Program-made: the position numbers and the translations under genes
Part shown: in pieces, positions 32,811-45,280 of the stretch
Layout of the letters: each line of letters starts with the position of its first letter
Numbering within the stretch: the stretch's first letter is position 1
From: Pohlia nutans
Lineage: Eukaryota > Streptophyta > Bryopsida > Bryales > Mniaceae
Assembly (NCBI GenBank): GCA_022496805.1
Contig: CM040094.1
Span: forward strand, 5,107,501 to 5,171,500
Direction: 5' to 3'
Length of the DNA stretch: 64,000 bases
Notes under the pieces: generated by a model
Seen by the model: only the letters and a program-made list of their open reading frames with translations
What the model was told of the DNA's origin: nothing
The model's database searches: none

Positions 32811-35800
32811 CTAGGCCAAAAGGGGCTCTAACACGCTGTGAGCGAGCCAAAGTAATCCTGGGTCCGAACTCTTCAATACAAAGGAATCAGTGCCCTCTGA
32901 GAATCCCACCACCTGCAAAAACTCCACCGCTCCTACACATTCAACCACGTTCACAAAAGTCAGTTAATTATACTCTTCTTGACATGACACAATCCGCTTT
33001 TCTAACTTCATAAATTCTAGTCACTCCAAATTCTGACTTTTCTCCCAATAGAAACAAGCGTTTCTGAAATTGTAAAAGCTTGACAAAGTTAAACAGCGGC
33101 CGAATGCACTGCCTCACACTATCTTACCTTTGAACCTAGCAACCCGGTCTTGGAAACGAGGATTACCCTGCAAAGATGGGCCCAAAAAATTGTAACAACC
33201 TTATTAAGTTTCCCCATGGACAACATGCAAGCGGCAGCCCTGGATTGCTGAAGGAATTTTCAAAACTAAATAAAAACAAAGGCCCATTCTACCAAGGCAC
33301 AGAATTCAAGTGCTACATTAATACCTTGCGAATCGATTTGTATTTGTCGTCATTTGGATTGAAGATGAGATTACTGCACAACAAAAAAAAAAACGCTCAG
33401 AGTCGGACAAACTTCACTCAAATATTCTGTCAACTAACTCTGTGCTAGAGCCGGGAAGAAACAAACCTTGAGTAACTCGATGAAGTGAATTATATAACAT
33501 GTATATAGCACTGGCAGTGAATGCTGAAAGAATACCAATTCAATGATTTAACCCCTAAAAGACCAAGTTGGGCCTCATGTTTTTTGACCAGTTTTGCTCA
33601 AGTAGGTAATATAGGAACTGTTTTAGGTTCAATCTTATTTAATTTTTGACCAACACATGCAACGTGCTTCACTGATTCCCATGACGTAAAATTGGGCTCC
33701 ATTACAGTTTTTACTTTCACAATACGATCTGTCTAATTGGTCATTTCCAAACCATAAATCCCAAGATAAGCATACCTCACAATGGTTGACAATGCTTCAA
33801 TTGCGGTCTTCCTCTCAGCAGGAGTAGCTTGCTGCCTGAGAGTAGTGACAGCATGTTGCAAACGTGCAGCAGCAGCCGCTGTAGCAGCCTGTATTCTTGC
33901 AATCTCATCATTCACCGTTCCAAGTCCGTTCTCGTCTGGGTCAGGCTCTTCTGAGTCCATAGATTCATCTGGATCAGGTTCTTCAAAATGCGCAGATTTA
34001 TCATCCGGATCAGGCTCTTCCCTCACGCTCATGGATTCATCTGGGTCAGGTTCTTCCCTCACGCTCGTAGATTCATCTGGATCAGGTTCAGCAGCCACAT
34101 CTGTAGACTTCTTACTTTGAATTATGGTATTACTGTAACCATTCTTACGTTGAATTATGGTCTTCAGGGTGAGCATGTCGTCCGGATCTGGCTCTTGAAA
34201 CCCTCTGGAAATACTGGAGTCCCGAAGAGCACCAAGTGTAGATTGTGAATCATCAGGGTCGGGTTCCCGTTCCCTGGTGATGGGAGCATGAACTGAAGGC
34301 CTAGAAGTGGATTCATCCGGATCCGGTTCGGCACTGTGCTGCAGAGCTTCATCTGGATCAGGCTCCGTTCTTCCGTGCTACGCAAACGTAGAAAAACAAC
34401 GTTGATGTTTAGAGATAACAACAAGGACAAGGGACAGAAGTACACCAACTCTTTCACAAGCCTTGAATCTACCTGGTTGTCAGTGGGTCCAAGATCATCA
34501 CGTTCCGTGCTCTCTGCAATCACCAAAATCTCATCTGCTGCTTTCTCATCCGGATCCGGTTCGTCCAGCTTTTCAGCCTTGGATGAATCAGAGGCCAGCT
34601 TGTTTCTCTCTAACCTGCCACAATTAAGACTTATCAGAAAGGAATGGACAATAGGGAGACACACAAGGTTCGTAAGCACAATTGATTAAGCACAATTGAT
34701 GATGCAACGAAATCAGACCTCGAACAAACTAACTGTAGTTTGCATTGTCACCAAGCACAGCTTAAAAACTTCTGCAATAAAGAGATGTCAATTAAATTGT
34801 CTAACTCAGAAGTGGCCAAAAGTGGCCACTTCCATATCTATAGAAGCTGAAATAAATCATTGAGGGAGCTTCAAGGAAGGTAACAAAATGAACCAACAGA
34901 AAGAAGAAATCATACCCTACATCTTTGAACGAATGATTCTTATTTTTAAAGCTTCTAAGTGGGCTTTCTATTTTGAGCTTGGGAAGTTAGGAATTGATTC
35001 AAGTATGCTTGACGTGTTTTAGTTTCTGAGACTGCAGAAGCGATTCAGTGACGTGAGACTCTACATGTTTCAACACACATCCTTCTACCTCATTATTGCA
35101 GCTTGAACAGCAGCAACTCTGGCATTTGCTGTAGGAGGCAAACCCCCGCCCAGCTTATGCCCATTTTCGACCCCGCCAGCATCCATGAATTCATCGTCAT
35201 CTTCCACATCTCTGGCTACCCCACTCAAAGTGTGTCCAGTGCTGCTTGTCCAGTCCAAGTCAATTGCTTCCTGGTTCAACTGTTCAGAACATAAATTTCG
35301 CAAAGACGGTGGGATCAGATTCAACCAATTGTCAACTCAGCGTCTCATTACTCAATTGCCATTGGACACTCATGCAGTTCTTAAATGAATGAAGCGTGAA
35401 CGCTGACAAAAAAATTGCATACCTGCTTGTCCAAGGCGTGAAACTTATCGTCATGTTCATCATGCACCATATGTGCCTGCAGGATCCACATGCAACGTTT
35501 GAGAAAAATTCAGTGCTCTGTGTTATTACGTTACTTCAATAAATGTTGACTCATCTTAACCCCTAAAGGATCAAGAGCCCAAATCAGACCTCATGTTCTT
35601 TAGCAGTTTTGAGTACGTCTTTTGTGAACTTCTTCAAATTTATTTGTTCCTTGACCAACAAATACAATATTCTTCATTGATTCCGGTGATATAATATTTG
35701 GTTCCATTTTATTTACAATTTTCACAATATGATCAATTAAATTCTTCGTTTTAAAACCATGAATCCTTGGTCCTTTAGGGTTTATATTGGCAAGAAGATT

Positions 35801-38234
35801 CTGAAACGATCGAGTGATGCATTGCAGTTGGGCTTTACCAATTCATGTAACAGTGTTTTCTTGATACTCGCATACTTCCGGAAGCCTTGTAAGTCATCAG
35901 TACGCAATCGCAGAGAAATCTCCTGCCCTCGATTCTGTGCAGTCAACATGCAACAAGAACTAGAATGTTAGCAGAGTTCAAATTAATAGAACTGTGGTAC
36001 ATGAACATTCACACATAGAACCATATGACTATTCACCATCGACTGGAGTCTGCAAAGTGAAAACAATAAAATTTCATAACCTTAAATTGCAAAAAAATTC
36101 AATTTTCATACCATCAATCTCATAACATCTTGCTTTGTCTTATAGATGTTCAAATGTACACAACTCGGCATAACATAATTGATAGCAAATACAATTGATG
36201 CTAATTCCAGGACTCCAGAGCAAGAAATGGTCAGCATAACGACATTACCACATTGTACCCGAGAATACACTTGGGACTAATACCCACATGACCTTTTGGT
36301 GCCAACTCTGTCATTATTCCCACCTGCCATTTATGCTGCAAAATAAATCAATTTCTTTCGTTAGTTGCCAGACTTGGATCAGAAAAAAGGGAATTTATCC
36401 CAGGATACCCTGATGTAACTATGTAACATTAATAGAACTCAAAGCTACACAAAAACACAAGGGATATACATGTAAATAAGGTTCACTTGAACCACGACAG
36501 ACTTAAACATAAAAACAAAGATAGTGTTCCTAGCTTTAAACGTAAGCAACTTACCTTATTCATAATACCTACTATGCCAGGATCGCTTGCAAGCTTATAC
36601 ATAAGTGCACGGGCCTTTTCTGGTGGAGGGTTCAACTGAAACAGCAAGCCAACGGACAGAAGATCTCAATACCTCAAGAGACTAGTGATACTTCAAAAAT
36701 CTCTTAAGAACCAAGGATTCGTGGTTTAAAATGACCAATTCAATTGATCATATTGTGAAAAATATATTTCAGATAGGGCCAATTTGTATATCACCAGAAT
36801 CAGTGAAGCACATTGCATGTGTTGGTAGAAAAATTTAACACAAGAAAGTCCCCATAAAACCTACTCAAAAATACTAAAACAACATTGGCAAATTATCTGT
36901 CACCATTAATTAGGAAAGGAAAGAAAAAAGGACAAATAAAAGGGTCGGTCTCACCTCAACAAACGGCAATTCAAGCGTCCGAAAGTCTTGGAATGTATAA
37001 AATCCCTTTGGAGGACGCGCTTGCGTCGCCGGCTGCTGTCGTCGTAACATCCCACGTTGCTCCTCTTCTGCAAACCCTAAAACTCGCTGTTCCTTGACAG
37101 GTTCGGTCACTTCCTTCAACTCCTCGGAAGACACACCCATCATTTTCATGACAATACCCTGTGCACAGAATCAACTCCATCGAATCAAAAACAAAGAAAA
37201 TAAAACTCCGTAAAAGCAACAACAACAGATGGTCAGATTTTGATAATTCCTGTAATATGCGAAACTGCGTTGGAATCGTTTTTCCAATCGCTAAGAACGC
37301 CACTAAAAATGTAATGTAAGCCATTCTAATAAAAGGAGTAATTCCAATGCTCAACCCTACAAACCAAAAGTGGCACTCAGAGGAAAAACTCATAACCAGT
37401 TCATGTAGGATCCAAAATGATACAAGCTAAACTGCGTTTAAACCGTTTGTCAATTGCTAACAAGGTCATTCAAAGTTTTAAGGCATCCTAATAATAGAGC
37501 CGTTCTAGTGCTCAGTTGCTTAAGCGCAGCCCTAATCACCAAAAGTGGCACTCAAGGAAAACTCGTGACTTATTCATGTAGTATCCAAATGATACAAGCT
37601 AAACTGCGTTTAAATCGTTTGTCAATTGTTAACAAGGCCATTCAAAATTTGAAGGCATTCCAACAATAGAGCCATTCTAGTGCTCAGTTGCTTAACCCCT
37701 AAAGGACCAAGGATTCATGGTTTTAAAATGACAAAGTTTAGACGATCATATTGTGAAAGTTATAATTTGAATGGGACCAAATTTTATATCACTGGAATAT
37801 GTGAAGAATATTACATATGTTGAATAATTTTATTTTTTAAAATTAACAAAAAAAATTGTACACAAAACCTACTCAAAATTTCTGAAAAAAACAGGAGCCA
37901 CCTGGTGGCCCTATGGTCCTTTAGGGGTTAAACGCAACTGATCAATCTGTAGACATTTGAATTCATCAAGTATGCGATGATAGGCAATTACCGGAGTGAT
38001 GCCGGATGCGTGGAGAGTCGAAGAGGAATGAGGCTCAGAAGCAGGAAGCACAGCAGCAGCAGGCATTCGTTTCCCTTTCGGCACAAGCAAGCGCATGGTG
38101 GAAAGGGTGACCCCTGTTAACTGACTCAGCTGCTTCCCAAGCAAGCCCACCGTCGCATCGCCGGGCACCTCGGCGGTGAATTTCTTCCCTCGGTACGTCA
38201 CCGTCACCGACATCTTGTCCCGCTCCACCTCCAT
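32811..38234 (-). CDS. ubiquitin-like / WLM metalloprotease / PUB domain protein (12 exons, 636 aa)
   Basis: Exons in coding order: 38234-37992, 37158-36955, 36635-36555, 36335-36249, 35934-35839, 35476-35423, 35279-35089, 34614-34473, 34377-33776, 33373-33325, 33167-33128, 32932-32811; all junctions are GT-AG and in phase. Residues 1-80 are a ubiquitin-like domain. Residues about 130-300 are the WLM (Wss1-like) zinc protease; the metal site HELAHMVHDEHD spans the exon 5/6 junction, with His235, Glu236, His239 and His245. A linker (about 330-500) carries ten EPDPDE/EPDPDD motifs. The last 110 residues match a PUB domain (NLIFNPNDDKYKSIRKGN, FQDRVARFKGAVEFL), which in other proteins binds Cdc48/p97. 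Wss1/SPRTN relatives degrade DNA-protein crosslinks or SUMO/ubiquitin-tagged proteins; that role is inferred. The catalytic residues are intact and the gene appears functional. Four introns carry TTAA elements. Confidence 0.92.
33552..33760. mobile_element. TTAA element family 1 in WLM intron (right end lost)
   Basis: Follows TTAA at 33548-33551 and starts CCCCTAAAAGACCAAG. The interior (cagttttgctcaagtaggt, cttcactgattcccatgac) matches family 1. The right end fades near 33760. It lies in the intron between exons 9 and 10. Confidence 0.68.
35560..35780. mobile_element. TTAA element family 1 in WLM intron (221 bp)
   Basis: TTAA at 35556-35559; starts CCCCTAAAGGATCAAG and ends CCTTGGTCCTTTAGGG before TTTA, a one-base decay of TTAA. 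It sits in the intron between exons 5 and 6. Confidence 0.78.
36710..36860. mobile_element. TTAA element family 1, reverse decayed copy in WLM intron
   Basis: Interior accaaggattcgtggttt, catattgtgaaaaat, gtgaagcacattgcatgtg and cctactcaaaa follow family 1 in reverse orientation. The left end (ttaagaaccaagg) is worn. It sits in the intron between exons 2 and 3. Confidence 0.65.
37231..37690. repeat. three ~170-bp tandem units in WLM intron 1
   Basis: Units containing gcgttt(a)aaccgtttgtcaat, gtggcactca and tctagtgctcagttgctta recur at about 37231, 37402 and 37574. The second unit contains an empty TTAA (37520-37523). The third has the family 1 element inserted at the corresponding TTAA. Confidence 0.8.
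37696..37927. mobile_element. TTAA element family 1, complete copy in WLM intron 1 (232 bp)
   Basis: Exact TTAA on both sides (37692-37695 and 37928-37931). Terminal inverted repeat CCCCTAAAGGACCA, with a palindrome gccacctggtggc near the right end. No coding capacity. The paralogous unit to the left shows the unoccupied site, proving a TTAA duplication on insertion. Confidence 0.88.
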
Positions 38235-38289
38235 AATCGCAAAACCTAAACCAGAAGCTATCAGCTCAAGAAATAAATAAGAATTTTAA

Positions 38290-39640
38290 CAAGAAGATAA
38301 ATATCTTATAAATTGTGTCTACCGCACTTGGATCGATCCCTGGCACATGATTCATCGAAACTCTCTCTCAAATCACAAGCGATGGATTCCCTGCTTGCTC
38401 ATTCAAATCCCTCAGTACATCACGGTCACTGACATCTTGTCCCGCTCCACCTCCATAATAGAAAAACCTAAACCAGAAGCTATCGTAACAAAAGGAAGCT
38501 CAAGAAATAAACAAGAATTTTAACAAGAACATAAATATCTCATAAATTGTGTCTACCGCACTATTCTCCACTTGCACATAATTCATCGAAACTCTCTCTC
38601 AAATCACAATCGATGGATTCCCTGCTTCCTCATTCAAATCCCTCGGTCACCGACATCTTGTCCCGCTCCACTTCCATAATAGAAAAACCTAAACCAGAAG
38701 ATATCGTAACAAAAGGAAGCTCGAGAAATAAATAAGAATTTTAACAAGGAGAAAAATATCTCATAAATTGTGTCTACCGCACTTGGATCGATTCCTGGCA
38801 CATGATTCATCGAAACTCTCTCTCAAATCACAAGCGATGGATTCCCTGCTTGCTCATTCAAATCCCTCAGTACATCACGGTCACCGACATCTTGTTCCGC
38901 TCCACTTCCATAATAGAAAAACCAAAACCAGAACCTACCGTAACAAAAGGAAGCTCAAGAAATAAATAAGAATTTTAACAAGAAGAAAAATATCTCATAA
39001 ATTGTGTCTACCGCACTATTCTCCACTTGGATCGATCTCTGGCAAGTTTCAAATCCCTCAGTACACCACGGTCACTGACATCTTGTCCGCTCCACCTCAT
39101 AATAGAAAAACCTAAACCAGAAGCTATCATAACAAAAGGAAGCTCGAGAAATAAACATAAATTTAAACAAGAAGAGAAACATCTCATAAATTGTTTCTAC
39201 CGCATCACTCTCCACTTGGATCCCTGCACATAATTCATCGAAAATCTCTCTCAAGTCACAAGCGATTGATTCCCTGCTTGCTCATTCAAATCCCTCGGTA
39301 CACCACGGTCACCGACATCTTGTCCGCTCCACTTCCATGATAGAAAAACCTAAACCAGAAGCTATCATAACAAAAGGAAGCTCGAGAAATAAAACATAAC
39401 TTTAAACAAGGAGAGAAACATCTCATAAATTGTTTCTACCGCACACTTGGATCCCTGGCACATAATTCATCGAAAATCTCTCTCAAATCACAAGCGATTG
39501 ATTCCCTGCTTGCTCAAGAAATAAATTTAAATTTAAGCAAGGAGAGAAATATCTCGTAAATTGTGTCTACCGCACCACGGATCCCTGGCACATAATTCAT
39601 CGAAACTCTCTCTCTAAAATCACCGCCTAAACACGAAGCG
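38290..39640 (-). repeat. tandem copies of the WLM gene start region
   Basis: The block tgacatcttgtcccgctcca with its flank, which is the reverse of the first coding codons (MEVERDKMSVTV) plus 5' UTR, recurs upstream of the true start at about 38431, 38651, 38885, 39077 and 39314. Spacing is 190-237 bp, and a partial unit lies near 39480-39600. Several units keep the ATG and code for a short peptide (MEVERDKMSVTVMY then stop), so they would act as upstream ORFs if transcribed. One unit has a base loss that shifts the frame. Confidence 0.85.
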
Positions 39641-40176
39641 ATAGGTTCCGGTCTCACCTGAATTGTGCACGCAACTCGATTCAATCCAATCGGAGGTGAA
39701 TTGCGGGTGATTTTGGTGTGAAATGATTGAGGATGATTTGTGTAGCAGGGTTATAGAGAGGGGATGGTGATCGTGAGGAAGGAAATGAGGTGATGAATTG
39801 ATGATGAGTGGGGCAGAGGAAAGGGAAGGAACGGAGGAAGAATGCGTGTTGAAAATGAATGGCACAGCCTGCCGCTGCTGAAGCTTCCCGTCCGTCCTTG
39901 GTTGGGGCTCCTCGGTCATGGGTTGGGTGCCCTGAAGACCGTGGTAATAAGTCCTTTGACCGTGCGGTTGACGACCACCGTACCGTGCGAATCTCTCACA
40001 AAAAGATGCTCTATACAATACATGTATTCCTAACTGCCTTTGTTACGATATCATCCATCCATATTCCGGTTTCTCATCCACTCTCACGCCGGGGCCTTAT
40101 CCAAAGGCCCTCTGCATGAAGCAGAGTTTCTCCTTCCTTCGGGGGTTTTGCAGAAATTTGTGGAGCAATTGCAGCG
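39641..40176. promoter_or_regulatory. shared divergent upstream region (WLM protease / plastid S10)
   Basis: The protease and the S10 gene diverge from this stretch. It is likely to hold the S10 promoter and 5' UTR and the distal promoter of the protease. No specific motif can be assigned with confidence. Confidence 0.4.
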
Positions 40177-41379
40177 ATGGCGTCGATCGCAGCTGCTGCA
40201 GCAGCATTGGCCCTGCCCTCCACATTCGCCTCCTCCTCGCGCGTGGCCGTCTCCCGAGCTTCACCTTCCTCTGTAGGTCCCTTGAGATTTCCTACAATTG
40301 TTTTGCTCTCGGTCAAATTTCTCTACACCATTTCCTGAGAATGCTATCGAATTCACCATTCTTCTCCTCTACGGAATGCTTCTTACAAGTCTCAGCATTC
40401 TCGGCACTGAGTTTTGTGTGGTAAAGGGAGCAATTCATGTTCTGTAACGCAGTTAGGGTTTTCTAGGGTTTCTCCTCGTCATTTCGAATTAATCTGACGG
40501 CTTCACATCAGCATACTTAATATTTTTTGATTTTTTAAAATTATCCTAGTTTTAATTAATTAATTAATTAATTAATTTTTAGTTGAAGCAAGAGTTTCGA
40601 GGATCATTTCAAGTTCCTTAGTTGTCGAATTTTATTTGTTTCTTTCTGAGTTTTTTTTCGAGAACTTTGGCATGTAGGTTCAGTTGTCGACGTTCGAGGG
40701 ATTGAGGGCTGATGGCTTGATGAGCAGCTCAAATACATTATGGCAATCTTCCGTCGACGCATCGTCTACTCCGAATTTCCCAAGGCTCACAGTCAGGGCA
40801 GCAGTTGCTACTGGAGCACCGGTACGGTACATTCTGTCCAAGTTCAGTTTGAGAGCAAAATACACCATAAACTGTGGACCGCAGTAATTACGAAAGGGCA
40901 CAGTGGTATATTTTTTTCGAATTTAGTGTGGCATTTTCGAACCACGCTGCACAATCTCCTTGCAACGCATTAAATTGAACAACCATAGTATATGATGTAT
41001 TTAGTGTGTATTCTATCTTTTGTGATTATCCTCCTCACTTGTATTGCGTGTGTTTGTCGGTCAGGCTGTTACAAATCAAAAGATTCGTATCAAGCTTCGT
41101 TCATACTGGGTGAACTTGATTGAACAAGCATGTCAGCAAATTTTGGAAGCCGCACGAAACTCGGACGCAAAGACCATGGGACCCGTTCCTCTGCCCACCA
41201 AGAAGAGAGTGTACTGTGTGCTGAGATCTCCTCATGTGAACAAGGATTCACGAGAACATTTCGAGATCAGGACGCACCGGCGTCTCATTGACCTTGAGAA
41301 TCCTAATGCTCAAACGATCGATGCTTTGATGCAGCTGGACTTGCCGGCTGGTGTTGACGTAGAAGTAAAGCTATCATAA
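40177..41379 (+). CDS. rps10: plastid ribosomal protein S10, nuclear-encoded (three exons, 182 aa)
   Basis: Small-subunit ribosomal protein uS10 of the chloroplast. Exons 40177-40272, 40684-40821 and 41065-41379, all phase 0 and GT-AG. Exons 1-2 encode an Ala/Ser-rich chloroplast transit peptide (MASIAAAAAALALPSTFASS, then SSTPNFPRLTVRAAVATGAP). Exon 3 is the complete S10 domain: KIRIKLRSYWVNLIEQAC, GPVPLPTKKRVYCVLRSP, HFEIRTHRRLIDLENP, and the plastid-type end LDLPAGVDVEVKLS. No disruption is seen. The mature domain has the length usual for the family. The gene is divergent from the WLM protease. Confidence 0.94.
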
Positions 41380-42109
41380 GTGGTTAGCACATTTTTGGTT
41401 TAGTGATTTACAGTTGTTGTACATGAAGAGATCTTCATTCGCTTGCTGTGACTCTTATTTCGCTTATCAAAAATGATTAGGTCAGAGACCAATTTTTTTG
41501 TATTCTCGTTCAGCTGTATCGTGCATCCCGGGTTGGTGTTGTATGCTTCTTGTGTGTTAGACTTGAAGTAACTATTAACTGATGACTGTTTATGTTATGC
41601 ATTGGACGTTACTGAGAGTGAATGCAGGCTTTTTATGATATACTCACAGCCGTTACGTGAGTGGAGGGCATGGAGGACTCTGTTCATGATACTTTATATG
41701 ATAACAGGTAAGTTGGATGTCCTGAGAATTCGCAATGGTAGCACATGAAAGGGGGGATTGGAAGGGCCATGATGCAGTCCAACCTTTGGGCTCCTGCGTG
41801 ATAAGGTCGCGACCCTTTTCACCAGCATGCGCCGCCGTCCTTCTCCCCGACCATGGACGCACCCAACCGTAGATAAGTAATTCCAACCTTCTGATGACTA
41901 ATCTTCTAGGTTTTCAAAGCCTCAATCTATACACATGATCTAGTTTGGAATGCACCCAAGTTAAACGATAGTGCGTCACTAAAATTCTTGAGGCTGTTGA
42001 GAGTGCTTTTTCCCTCAACATTTCATTTTCATTTCGGTTGATTGACGGATGTAGAAACATCGGAAATGATCGTCGGCACTTTCTCTGCATGTGAACTGGC
42101 CATCATATA
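41380..42109. other. rps10 3' UTR and intergenic
   Basis: Presumed 3' UTR of S10, then a gene-free stretch up to the Tc1-like element. Confidence 0.45.
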
Positions 42110-43737
42110 CAGTGACTGTCAAAACTGAGTACGAAATAGCTTAGTCTACCTTTAGCCATTCATATTTTATAATTTACTGCATTTAATGCCAAATCAGTTG
42201 ACGGCACAAGTATACATTCAAGTAAATGATGTGGCTACCAAATTACAAGTCCAGCAATGCAAAATGATTAGAGAAAGATATAGATCAAAGTAAATTAGCT
42301 CTAAAACTCAGTTATGCTCACACTTGGATTACGCGGTGAATGCTACAAATTTGACATGCACAAGTGGTTTTCTGGGTCTATTTTTTTGGATGGGCATGTT
42401 CTTGGCCTTCACATTTATAATTGTGTCCCTATTCAGTGCACATCATGTATGCAAATTGAGCAAAATGGTTTCATTAAGGTCTCTCTCTGTTGTTGATAGA
42501 AAGCAGATAGAAGAAGCTACTTTAGAAAAGTTGAGGAGGGGTGAAAGTACTAGAAATGTTGCTAGAGACTTACAAGTATCCCAAAGTTGGGTTGCACAAT
42601 TTCGTAAGCAACATTTGAGTGAGTTGAGTGATGTGAATCGCAGTTTTGGTGGCAGGCCATAGGTGTACAGTGCAGCTGATCGCAGGGCTTGTGTGAGAGA
42701 AATCACTATAGGTGGCTTAGAAACTGCACACAAAGTTGGAAATTACTTGAGAGGAGCTTCATGTTGGTATGAGTGATAGTACTGTGAGGAGAATGTTACG
42801 AAAAGCAGGTTTGAAATGTGAAGTGAAGCAAAAGAAACCAAAGCTCACACTTCTTCAAATTAAAGGACAATTAGAATTTGCTAGACGTCATTGCCATTGG
42901 ACTGATGATGATTGGGATTGTGTAGTATTTTCTGATGAAACAAAAATCAACCGATTTTACTCTGATGGTCGCAGTTGGTGTTGGTTTCGTGATGGACATA
43001 GTAGAAGTGCTGGAATGGTGCAACAAACTGTCAACTTTGGAGGTGGGGGAGTGATGATGTGGGGTTGCATGACTCCGAGTGGCCTTGGTATGATGTGTAG
43101 GATTGAGGGAAGAATGGATCAGTACATGTATAGAGAAATTTTAGAGCGAGAACTGGTTCATACACTGCATACATACAATCTAGATCCTGCCAATTTGATT
43201 TTTCAACAGGATAATGACCCAAAGCATACATCCAAGAGTGTGCGCCGTTGGCTGAATTCGCAAGAATTCACTCTTTTGAAGTGGCCGGCGCAATCTCCAG
43301 ACTTGAATCCGATCGAACATTTGTGGGCAACTTTAAAACGTCGACTCAACCAATATGAGAGACCTCCCAAAGGAATGTTAGAATTGTGGGAGCGTGTTGA
43401 GGATTGTTGGGCTTCAATTACTCCCAGTGAGTGTAAGAACTTGTATAAAAGCATGCTTAAGCGCATTGCAGCTGTTATAGTTGCTAAGGGTAGGTGGACA
43501 AATTTTTAACTTTGTTCCAGCTAATGTGAGCAAAACTGAGTTTTGGACTGAACTTCACTTTACTTTTTTTTTAACATGCATACATGTGTGTAATAGACCT
43601 CAATCCCCATGGAAGTATGACTGATTGCAATGGTAATCCTGTGCAATTTATGGTTTCATTTTTGACGCATCCAATTTCCCTACATTGTTTGTTAAATTTC
43701 AGTAAGCTGTGTTCGTACTCAGTTTTGGCAGTCACTG
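42110..43737 (+). mobile_element. Tc1-like DNA transposon, copy 3 (1628 bp, inactive)
   Basis: TA duplication at 42108-42109 and 43738-43739. Ends are CAGTGACTGTCAAAACTGAG and the inverted CTCAGTTTTGGCAGTCACTG. Inner inverted copies of the TIR motif lie near 42300 and 43527. It is close to copy 2 in protein sequence but has different outermost bases. Confidence 0.92.
42465..43509 (+). pseudogene. Tc1-type DD34E transposase, disrupted (copy 3)
   Basis: Starts at ATG 42465 with the helix-turn-helix (STRNVARDLQVSQSWVAQF). A TAG at 42660-42662 replaces Gln in the GGRPQ linker. The frame then continues to about 42765, where a one-base shift moves the reading frame to that of 42769-43509. Catalytic blocks are all present: VVFSDETK, GGGGVMMWGCM, IFQQDNDPKHTS and QSPDLNPIEHLW. 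Two lesions therefore separate an otherwise complete enzyme; it would need trans-acting help to move. Confidence 0.9.
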
Positions 43738-44302
43738 TACTTTCAGTTCATACCAGATTTTTGCAACATGATGCTCATGTGTTAGAGCTCAGGATGCAGC
43801 CACGAAGTGCAAGCGTATTGGGAGTTGTGTGGTGGAACTCGTGGGTTTATATTGACGACGTTACAGAGTTTGTTGTCGGCAAGCTGCAGCAGCTGGAAGT
43901 AGCTGGACACTCAGGGCTTGAGTGAATTGGGGAAGGCCAGAAGGAGGAAGATTGTCATTCCATGGTGTGAGCCCTGGACATGGTTGCCTGCTGAGTTGAA
44001 TACTGTTGAGCATGATAGGGTTCGACATTTATGGTGATGGCTGAAAGTCACGGCATTCTGTAATGGCTGCGCAGTGCGATGGAGCTAAAAAGTTACCAAA
44101 ATATGCACATAGGCTAAGTTCATTTCTAGGGTATCGGCCGAGGGAGATTTCAGTTGTAGTACAATTAGGGCAACCATTACAGATCAAGTTATGGCAGGAT
44201 ACGGATGACAAATCGAGGTTAATTGGAGAGTAGTCGTAAAAATGACGAAGAGTCTGGTGGTGGCAAGCGTTTCTTGAGGCTGTTTAGAGTGCGCCATCCA
44301 AA
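43738..44302. other. upstream region of hexokinase
   Basis: GC content rises toward the hexokinase start. A frame ending at 43925 (NSWVYIDDVTEFVVGKLQQL) is open but unrecognised and may be 5' UTR. The likely promoter of the hexokinase gene lies here. Confidence 0.4.
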
Positions 44303-44928
44303 ATGCCGCCGGAAATAAGCAACAGGATGTGGATGAGCATGCTAATGGCAGGTGCTGCGGTGGCTGCCGTGGCGACCGCCGTGGTTGTCTGGCAGAAGAT
44401 TTCAAAAACTCAGCCTACGGCACAAACTCGCAACCAAGCACTGGGGCTTCTGTACGAGTTTCAGCATGCGGCTGCCACACCTTTGCACGTCTTGCGACAG
44501 ATTGCAGAGCATATGGCCATTGAGATGCATGCAGGCCTCATGACGGAGGGCAAGAGTAACCTGCTCATGCTGCCCACTTATGTGGAACATCTTCCGGACG
44601 GGTGATCCCCCATATGGCCCATCTCACACCTGAATCGCATTTGTAATCATCCAGTTCACCTTGGACTACTATACCCTTACTCTGCCCCAGAAAATTTTGA
44701 GTTCAGGATAGTGTATGGCATTGTGTGACCCTTCATCTCCTCTACACGAAATGCTTGCTCATATAGACTTTACCATGAGAGGTACGATTTCGAGTCACTA
44801 CCGATATTGTAATCTTCGTTCTTCAAAACCTTGATTCATGATTAGTGAGTGGTGTTTATTCTAATGTTCCCATGACTCGAACGTTTGGAAAGCTGCTGCA
44901 AAGCCAGCATCGATGACAATCGCTGTGA

Positions 44929-45150
<222 letters not shown>

Positions 45151-45280
45151 TAGGCATGCTAACCAGTAACATCGATTTCTACCCTCGTGATGTTGCTGCA
45201 TAGTGGAGAACCAGAGCTTTAAGAGAAGCTCTAGAATTGATTTTGTTGCAACTCCTCTGGTCTTGAGCTGGTGAGGCATA

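Noticed and set aside
33782..34120. Plus-strand Ser/Gly-rich repeat frame
   Set aside because: It is the antisense of the EPDPDE repeats in exon 9 of the WLM protease.
38290..39640. CRISPR-like appearance of the regularly spaced repeats
   Set aside because: This is a eukaryotic nuclear sequence; the units are long tandem duplications of a gene start, without short repeats separated by unique spacers.
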